64,000 nt of DNA. Origin: Taenia hydatigena. Taxonomy: Eukaryota > Platyhelminthes > Cestoda > Cyclophyllidea > Taeniidae. Under the pieces are notes generated by a model. The model was not told where the DNA came from and ran no database searches. It saw only the letters and a list, made by a program, of their open reading frames with translations. Both the position numbers and the translations under genes were made by a program. Positions 56,953 through 64,000 of this stretch are shown here, in pieces; position 1 is the stretch's first letter, and each line of letters opens with the position of its first letter. The stretch spans positions 15,741,423 to 15,805,422 of the forward strand of contig JADWOT020000004.1 in NCBI GenBank assembly GCA_036345935.2, given 5' to 3'.

Positions 56953-59212
56953 TCAAACAGCGCGCGATGGCAACAAAGCAATCATCAGGCGACCATGACC
57001 CTGTCCAAACGACACCGCCGTGGCGATAGCAAAGGGTGTCGTAGCCAGCGACACCCACAGACCAAGCAAAAAGGCCGTGGTCAAAGTGATGAGAAGACAA
57101 GTTTGTAGATTGTCCGCCGTGTGTAGATAGCCACCGAGACAAACTAGACAACCGGTCAGTGTAATGAGCAGTGGCAATACCAGGAGCAGTGCCGGCAACC
57201 GTCGAAAACGATGGCCTTTGATAGATACCACTGGTGTTGAGAGTGAGCGAAGGAGCATCGAGATGGTGAGGAGGAGGAAGAATTGGAAGACGGTCGGTTG
57301 GAAGAAGCGCAGCCAATCAAATCCATAGCTGTAGCAGTAAAGAAGCCAAATCATAAAACTTTCAAGGTAGTGAATTCCATAGGGATGCGATCAAAAATAA
57401 CCAAATGCAATCATCTTTAGGCATGCAACTTCACTTTGTGATTTTTGTTGTTTTAACGGTGCATGATCAATGTCTCAACCATCCCATTCATGACTGCGCC
57501 TACAAATGAGATTTTCATAAACTAACTGGACTAAAACCTCAATAAATGAGATAGTCCATAGGGAGATCCCGTCCCAAAGGGATGACTTTAACCCCAGGAT
57601 CCCTCCAAATAAAGCAGTGATGATACAATGAGAGATGAAGAAATGACGCTGTTGCACTTTGACCTAAGGATTAAGTTTAAATCATCGCCTCCAGAAATCC
57701 TACTTTAACACAGTTGAGATCTACACCTTCTAACTGGCATACAATGACACAGATGTTTTATTAGGGAGGATAAACGAGTAGTGTTAGTGGCAAACCAACC
57801 CAGCAAAGAGAACTTTGGCCCTGAAGGCCGTTGTGAACCACTGTTCGACGCTGAGAAAACTACAGAAGATGAGCAGAAGGGCAAAACGCAGTTGTATTGC
57901 CACCAGGACACGCGATCGTTCATCCGTTGGTGTCACTTTTAAATCCACTTCATCTTTATCCGTAGCCTTACTCAGCATAGATACACACTGAAAGGAAAGA
58001 TTACGACAGTTGGCACTAAACTGTGGGAGAAATCTGCTAGCACAAGTATCATACATACATTTAGGAGCAACGCCAGCGCAATGACTAGAAAAGCAGCTCC
58101 ATCATGTAAGAAAAAACTGATGAAAATGCAAGTCAGCGTGATGTAGAATGAGGTTGGATACACCCTGGCCTCACAACACGGTCTGCATTGCCTGTGCCTC
58201 CACCACCTGAGAGTAAAAGCACGGTGAAAATCATTCTACTTACAATTTTTAAGCAAAAGTGCTTCTTCAAACTAACACAGCAATCCGACTCAAGCCTCGA
58301 GATGCGAAGGCGAGAAGTGTGTGAGAGTCGGCTAGGCAGTGGAGGATAATGGGGACAAGAAGAGCAAAAATGAAGTTGAGAAGGCAAAAGGGCATCAATG
58401 AGACCAAAGGACTGTGCAAGGAGCCCATCCATGTGGTCCCTAGATCTCCACGACGTTCCAATTCAATCCAGGAGGAGGTGGGAACTAAGAGTGCCCACAG
58501 CGAAGAATCGCCGATGCTGGTTGAGAGAGGGAGCGAAAGTGGATGACTATTGCAATCCCAATTTAATGCAAAATAAATAAATTTTTTAATGCAAAAATCA
58601 GGACCTCACTTGAGACGTAAGGAATGAAGGAGAGAGAGAAGGAGAGCCACAAGACAGTGAAGGACGATGGTGATGAGGAAATGTCTTGTAACCTTCCATT
58701 TTTTTGCCAGGTGCCCTCGCCCTCTCGCATCTATTGAAAAAAAATGTTGGAGCAGAAGCGAGAAGTAAAGAGTGCGGTCTCAGGATGCTGCCAACAAATC
58801 GCGAAGCATAGACGAAACCGTCCGGCTTTCAAAACCCATTTCCAATTAGTCTTCCCTTTGAATAATGGAATCTCATCTGTATCCATGAATCTGCGCGAGT
58901 TATTTTTCCGACTCTCACGATTTGACTTCCATGCTGGTGGCATGAAGCCCTACTACTAGTCATCCAACGCTATCCCACGTCGATAATAGCATGTCTTGTG
59001 TCTGCAAGCATAGCTGGAGCTGCCTCTACTCTAAAGACGTGTGAAAGTGCCTTACCTGAAGGCAACGAAGAACTAGAGGATGGGAGGTCGGTGTTTCTCC
59101 TGCAGGAGGAGATCTGAAAATGCAGCGTATGCGAAGCGAGGAGGAAGAAGATGGAGAGTAGGGCGTGACCTGTGATAAGCGACGGGGAGTGGAAGAAGTG
59201 CACTCGGAAGAT
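56953..59212 (-). CDS. PGAP1-like multi-pass membrane exons
   Basis: Six exons carry successive hydrophobic helices: LITGHALLSIFFLLASHTLH, then HFLITIVLHCLVALLLSLLH, then LVSLMPFCLLNFIFALLVPI, then FYITLTCIFISFF with AAFLVIALALLL, then LRFALLLIFCSFLSV, and finally FFLLLTISMLL, LPALLLVLPLLITLTGCLVC and TTAFLLGLWVSLATTPFAIA. All junction phases agree if exon 57987-57800 ends at GG|GTTGGT. A nearby GTTTGC donor would not fit. The stop is at 56953. This dense run of about nine helices is typical of the C-terminal half of PGAP1/BST1. Confidence 0.72.
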
Positions 59213-62200
59213 CTGCAGTGAAACAAAAGAGTTGACTGGCTAGTAGGTTCGGTAAGTGGGTCGAACAACCAAGAGGTAATTTTAACGGCAGATTACCCCT
59301 TAAGGGAAGATCTCGGCTTCCTAAAGTATGCAAATCTACTTACAAATTCCGAATCCTTTACACTCGTATCTGAGGTAGGTCCGTCAACAGAAGTAAAAAA
59401 GCGTCGGAAATTGTAAGATCCGGAAAAAAAGTTGTCTAGTTACCACGGTGATTCGTGGGCTCGTGATGAGAGTCAATTAACTAAGATATGAAGCATTTAT
59501 TTCGGGTAAACTATTGATGTCATTTAGAAATGCCGATTGTGCAGGCCTTTTAGTTCTCCATGTCTTGACCTCTAGGTCGGTGGCGTGAAGTCTCGCTCAT
59601 GCCATTGACCCTTGTAAAAGGCTACTTACCAACTCGTTCTCAATCATACGGGCACGAATCTGAGATCAAATTGTCTTACAATTTACTACGGAGAGAGAAA
59701 ATAATCAGATCAGGCAGCACAAATATTAACCACCCAAGAGAGAGGTTAGAAGTTTACAATTTTAGCGGATTGTGACCATGACAACACATTCACGCGCCCT
59801 CAAGTGTTATGACAACGAAAGATGCGGCTCACATTTGGGCTGGCACTATGGCCGGGAATAGCAATCCAGATCAACTAGCAAAGGCCATTTTGAAGGAGAC
59901 TAAAAAGCATGACGAGGAGGACTAGGTCCGCCTCGAGATAACAACTGGAAAGTCCCTTACGAAAAAGCAGCGCGTTCTAAACAATCATATAGTGCAACGA
60001 TTTATCAACATTCAAAATTCACTGCGATTTGGAGCACATTTTCATGGCTTTAATCGAACAAAGGGAAAATGGGGATGATGGCTAGAACGAACGAACCCTT
60101 GATATCCAACCGACCTTTCCTAAAGCATTCAACCATTTCCATCTCGATGAACATTTGCCACTAATTGAAACAACTTTTGTCCTCGATTGTACGATCAACC
60201 GATTGGATGTCACTGTTAGGTTACCGACAGGACAAAAGTCATAAATTTAAAACCAAAAGTTTTGTAGAAAATGGTGGCGGAATCCAAAATTGCACCCGCG
60301 GAAGTCACTAGCCTTGGTGGATGCGGAGTGGGCATAACCAAATTGGCAGTAATACACCTTGGTAACAAAAGAATTCACTTCGGTGCCTTTTCCAAGGTAC
60401 CCAGTACAAAGGAGCAGTTGGAAAACCAACCTACACTACCTTACTACTGACTACTTTGAGATTTTGCCATAATTTACGCTTACTTTAAATAAGCAACTCC
60501 TGTGCCAGGACTCTTTTAACCAAATAAACGCTTATTATCACTTCAGAAAGAGCTTATATGGCTAGCATTTCCTTGCTGAAGCATTTACCACTGCTCATTA
60601 TAAGTATTTCCAGATTCTGCACCGAGGGAATAGATGCAACAGACGATCGACAATTTAGGAGGTGCCGATGATTTTCGCAGTGTTGCACGCACGAAGGTAC
60701 ACAAATACCTTTGTGGTTACATGTGATAGATGCAAGGCATACAAGTCAAGTACGAGATTGCTCCAAAGCGCCTCTACCGGCTCTACAGAAGTGTAAAAAA
60801 CCACATAAAATAGCTTTTCCTCGAAAGTTGATTTTGAGTTCACCTGGAATATCCAGTGGGAGTAGGTATACGAGAAGTGAACCTCTGTATTGTCACAACG
60901 AGGATCAATGATGACATCCACAAAGGGTGTCGTCAAGTTTTTGTAGAGCTCTGGAAGGGGACTGATGGTCTGTAGATCGAATTTCGCCGCAACCTTGGGG
61001 CTGAAAAATAGCCAAATAGTTGACACCTGATCCCTTAAAAAAGGTTTCAACAGCGACACCACCTACTTGAATCGATGGTGATAGACTTGATGATCCCAAG
61101 GTAGGGCAAAGATAATTAGACCCAGGAGGTCTACAATAAAAATGCAAAAGTTGGGGCAAGAAAGTCAGACATTAGCCCAAGTAGACGTTGATTGAACTGA
61201 ACATCGACTGATCAAAAATCTACCCCATGTAAACGGTCCCAGGCTCGGACTCACCAGATTCAGGGGGACATGACCCTGGCTCGATGCGTATGGTTGGAGC
61301 TGGTAGAGCAGGACCGAAGTGAAAGTCTTCGAATGAGAGAGGTATCCGGAAGAAGGCTATACGACTACGGTTTCGAGGTAGAGATATAGCACTTCTGCTC
61401 CCGAATCCATTCCACTGTAATTGTCGATCATCCACGTTGTTAATCAGGTCAAACATGAGCGAACCCTATGCGGTAATAAAAACTGGTCAGAACTTTGTAA
61501 TTTTAAAGCATATCGAAGCATAACACTTCCACCGCAGTGAGGTTCTACAACCAACAACTCACGTATTGTCAGTAAAAACCATCCACCGGAAAATTTGTCA
61601 TTTTCTTTAAATGACAACTAACCAAGAGAAGCTAATCAACATACAAAGGCCTGTGCTTGAGAAGAGCGTGAATCCCAGATACAATAAAATCAACCAAAGC
61701 TACACTGTGCCTAAGAAAATTCCCGAGTCTTCACTAGAAGAAGGAATTATTGCATTTGATGAGAATATTTCGAGGTCAACGAGTCAAGGACAGCCATCAG
61801 TGGTGCTTTAAGTGGTGGGCTGAGACGTCGTGGTGGAACCTAGGCATGTGGATTCCACCCACATGCGTTGGCGGATGAATGACAGTAAGCTTAAAGCCTA
61901 GTAGCTTGACTTTCGCGTCTTTCAAATTTCCCAATCGCAATGCCTTCAGATTGTTTGCTGACCAACTTGAGATAAGAGATGACTTTTTTACTGTAACAGG
62001 CATCTCATCAGTTATCCTCAAACGTGCTACCGTTCCACAAATTTATAGTAGGCGTCTTTTCGTCTCATAGACTGTGCTTGGTTCGTGTGTAGGCGGTAGA
62101 CTGCAGTCCGAGTTGGTTACCTGATGAAGACCAAACAACTGCGACATGATCCGAAGATGTACAGGAAAGGCCTAATTAGCCAGTGGAAGAAAGTTCTATT

Positions 62201-63309
62201 TCTAACACATTTAAAATAGGAAGATTTCACCGCATAATCCGTGGTGCATGATGATCACCATCTTGGCATTAGATAGCCACGGCGCATCTGTCTGCCTTAA
62301 AGGGCAGAAAGTTTAATAGAAGCTATATTCATAGTAATCTTGTGTCTTTTTAAGGAGGTTCGATAGTGAGTGATTGCTCCGATGAATAAAACCCTTTTAG
62401 GCTTTTGTTACAATAAAGAAATCTCAGGGAATTGTTTGGTCGCCAAGTGGGGATCTCACAGCCCTTCGGTGAGTTGACAATTTAGATCCGAGTTGTACAC
62501 GTCACAGCGCTCTCGAGAATTGCTGACTACGGTGATGATTTATCAGTACAAAGACCTTCAAGGAGGAAGCGCTAAGCACAAGACCCAAAATAAGACGCAC
62601 CAATTATGGCCTTCTTTACCGCCACCTCTCTTCAGGAGCAGTTCATAAGTAAGTATTTTCACAGGCTAACGCATCACATCAGGGGCAAAAGACGACGTTA
62701 AGAGAACAACAGTGTAAGTAATGGCACCGTGAATATGAAGGTGAACGCTCGAATGGGAAATGTGATTAGTCGTCCAGTATCAACACAAGACAGGTGAGAA
62801 TAAGCCCACATTAGTGAGTGAACTCATAAGGTCAACTGCCTGTATCAAATTTGGTGCCTTAACTCGGTGCTGAAAATACCCGTATAATTCGAAGTGTCTC
62901 GACCTGAAAGGCACCCGTGACAAACGATTGCACCTAGCCACAGCAGAAGGTGAGAACAGAGGAAGAGAAAACGACTTCCCAGTGAGAGAGACTTGAGAGT
63001 TGTATTGTTTCAACTACAAGCGTTACCAGCACAAAAAATTCATTCTGATTTAAATTTTTACTTCCCTCCTCAAGATTGAGAATTTTCTAACTGTTTGAAA
63101 CGCTGTGCATAAGTTCCCAGTGACCCACCTCTGTTTGATGAGAGAGAAGGACGACCAGAGAGGCACCGGCAACGTCAATGGGACCTCGGCTGAGACTGTC
63201 TTTGTTAAATCCAACAACAAAGAGGAATCGTGCTTCGCCAGTTGCTTTATCGTTGCCTGGGACCATGATCCATTGCACTGACTCATCCGGCACCTCGTAG
63301 AGAGCAGGA
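56953..63309 (-). CDS. PGAP1/BST1-like GPI inositol-deacylase, C-terminal part
   Basis: PGAP1 removes the inositol-linked acyl chain from GPI anchors in the ER. Minus-strand exons: 63309 to about 63090, 61990-61863, 61465-61255, 61130-61067, 61000-60844, 59212-59056, 58730-58610, 58516-58277, 58164-58059, 57987-57800 and 57328-56953 (stop). From 61990 onward all splice phases agree. The luminal exons align in order with human PGAP1 as I recall it: a VIHPPTH strand, PTIRIEPGSC, then LIIFALPWDH, then VDVIIDPRCDN. They are followed by FRVHFFHSPS entering the first membrane helix, and a polytopic C terminus. The catalytic lipase domain would lie right of the window. The first exon's donor is unresolved: its frame meets a stop at 63087, so its end is approximate. 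No motif rules out another polytopic ER protein, but the ordered match is good. Confidence 0.75.
59213..60843. other. PGAP1-like intron, no exon recognised
   Basis: About 1.6 kb between the GTGAAC donor and the TTTCACTGCAG acceptor on the minus strand. No convincing ORF or repeat copy was seen. Confidence 0.55.
60844..63309 (-). CDS. PGAP1-like luminal beta-rich exons
   Basis: Five exons. The first has VPDESVQWIMVPGNDK and ends WELMHSVSN, comparable to the WIFACINS end of the human segment. The second has NLKALRLGNLKDAKVKLLGF. The third has LQWNGFGSRSAISLPRNRSR and a cysteine in EPGSC. The fourth is only 64 bases and encodes LLGLIIFALPWDHQVYHHRF. The fifth has PELYKNLTTPFVDVIIDPRC with an N-glycosylation sequon (NLT). 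The 64-base exon fits exactly: G+AC at its start and AA+C at its end complete codons with its neighbours. The gap from 61991 to 63089 may contain one more small exon. Confidence 0.7.
61842..61866. repeat. Short inverted repeat over a splice donor
   Basis: The + strand reads GGCATGTGG, a short loop, then CCACATGCG. The two arms pair as GCATGTGG and CCACATGC. The 5' splice site proposed for the exon ending at 61863 (minus strand, CGCAT|GTGGGT) lies inside the right arm. Confidence 0.7.
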
Positions 63310-64000
63310 CTAAAAGGAGAAAGAGAGAGCAGAGCAAAAAAGCTTCGAGTTGAAGTCTCAACCGCTAATTTCGCCTAGCTGTGCAGACTTAATATCAAAA
63401 AACGTTTTGTTGCGCTTTACTGTGATTGGACAGCAAACTCTCGCTTAGTTCCAAAAAAACATAAGAGAATTGGGATTTTGACCAAACTATTCGCATACTA
63501 GATCGCTGAATCTTCTGAAAATAAATTAGGCACTTGCCAATACTGACGATTTGGAAATAGGTGGCACGTTTCCCATGAATAAAAGCGTATCAATAGGTAA
63601 ATAAGAAGCTCACTACGTCGCATGTGATGGCCGTATGTCACACATTTGTGACGCGCCTGTTTAAAGTAGTAGAATATTTACATCGCAGAGATCCATTGTT
63701 CTCTTTATTTCTCAATTTTTCTAGACAGCTTTTAACGAGAATTGCGTCAACAGTCCCTAATGGCCAACTACAAGATGGCTGGCCCCTTGTCAGAGGTGGA
63801 GCAACAGCAATCACAACTTTGAAGTGTTCGAGCCTAGGGTCATTGTTGCCATAGGCATCAACACCACCATCAGTATTGTCATCATCAGCATCACAGGTAC
63901 GCAATTTTGGTGCCGCACTTATTCACCTTCACCATAGTCACCATCGGAAATGAGAGTAAGGCCTCCACACAATCATTAAATGAAAATTTTGGGGAGTAAA
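63310..64000. other. Right edge: intron of PGAP1-like gene
   Basis: Upstream of the acceptor TTTCTCCTTTTAG on the minus strand. The two overlapping ORFs at about 63624-63904 on opposite strands show no similarity to the missing PGAP1 lipase domain. Confidence 0.45.

Noticed and set aside
1..64000. CRISPR array, bacterial operon, prophage or integrated virus
   Set aside because: No regularly spaced direct repeats, no Shine-Dalgarno-linked gene runs and no viral structural or replication proteins were seen; the genes are spliced eukaryotic genes.

Overview
The window reads as nuclear DNA of a multi-exon animal, most likely a parasitic flatworm and probably a cestode. Coding exons are small and lie between GT-AG introns of 0.2 to 5.4 kb. 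The DNA is moderately AT-rich. The introns carry about eight degenerate copies of a roughly 1 kb repeat flanked by direct repeats, which resembles the miniature LTR (TRIM-type) retroelements described in tapeworms. The taxon is inferred, not proven. The ORF-scale picture is misleading because real genes must be assembled from exons, so I used splice-site phase and protein-family similarity recalled from memory.

Layout, left to right. (1) 155-1132, + strand: a complete two-exon EMG1/NEP1 gene (18S rRNA pseudouridine N1-methyltransferase). (2) 1133-10830: mostly non-coding, with a possible small minus-strand secreted or membrane ORF at 9235-9748. (3) 10831-51028, + strand: one very large TRPM-family ion-channel gene of about 30 exons encoding roughly 2,400 residues. 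It has the TRPM homology region, six transmembrane segments, a pore with a YGEV filter, the TRP domain and a coiled coil, but no C-terminal kinase or NUDT9H domain. It also carries three separate polyserine tracts. (4) 51029-55384: intergenic, with a repeat fragment and two phase-compatible candidate exons of unknown identity. (5) 55385-56112, - strand: an FKBP-type prolyl isomerase copy (FKBP2/FKBP14-like) interrupted by a one-base frameshift and probably by an in-frame stop. (6) 56953-63309, - strand: the C-terminal part of a PGAP1/BST1-like GPI inositol-deacylase, eleven exons, whose N-terminal lipase exons lie beyond the right edge of the window.

The genes have unrelated housekeeping and signalling roles: rRNA modification, cation entry, ER protein folding and GPI-anchor remodelling. 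I see no operon-like or cassette logic linking them, and no convincing unknown biological system. The most interesting points are the structure of the TRPM gene (a phase-supported GC-AG intron, several AAG acceptors, a cysteine-free outer pore, long serine-rich insertions), the broken FKBP gene, and the same-strand accumulation of TRIM-like repeats.
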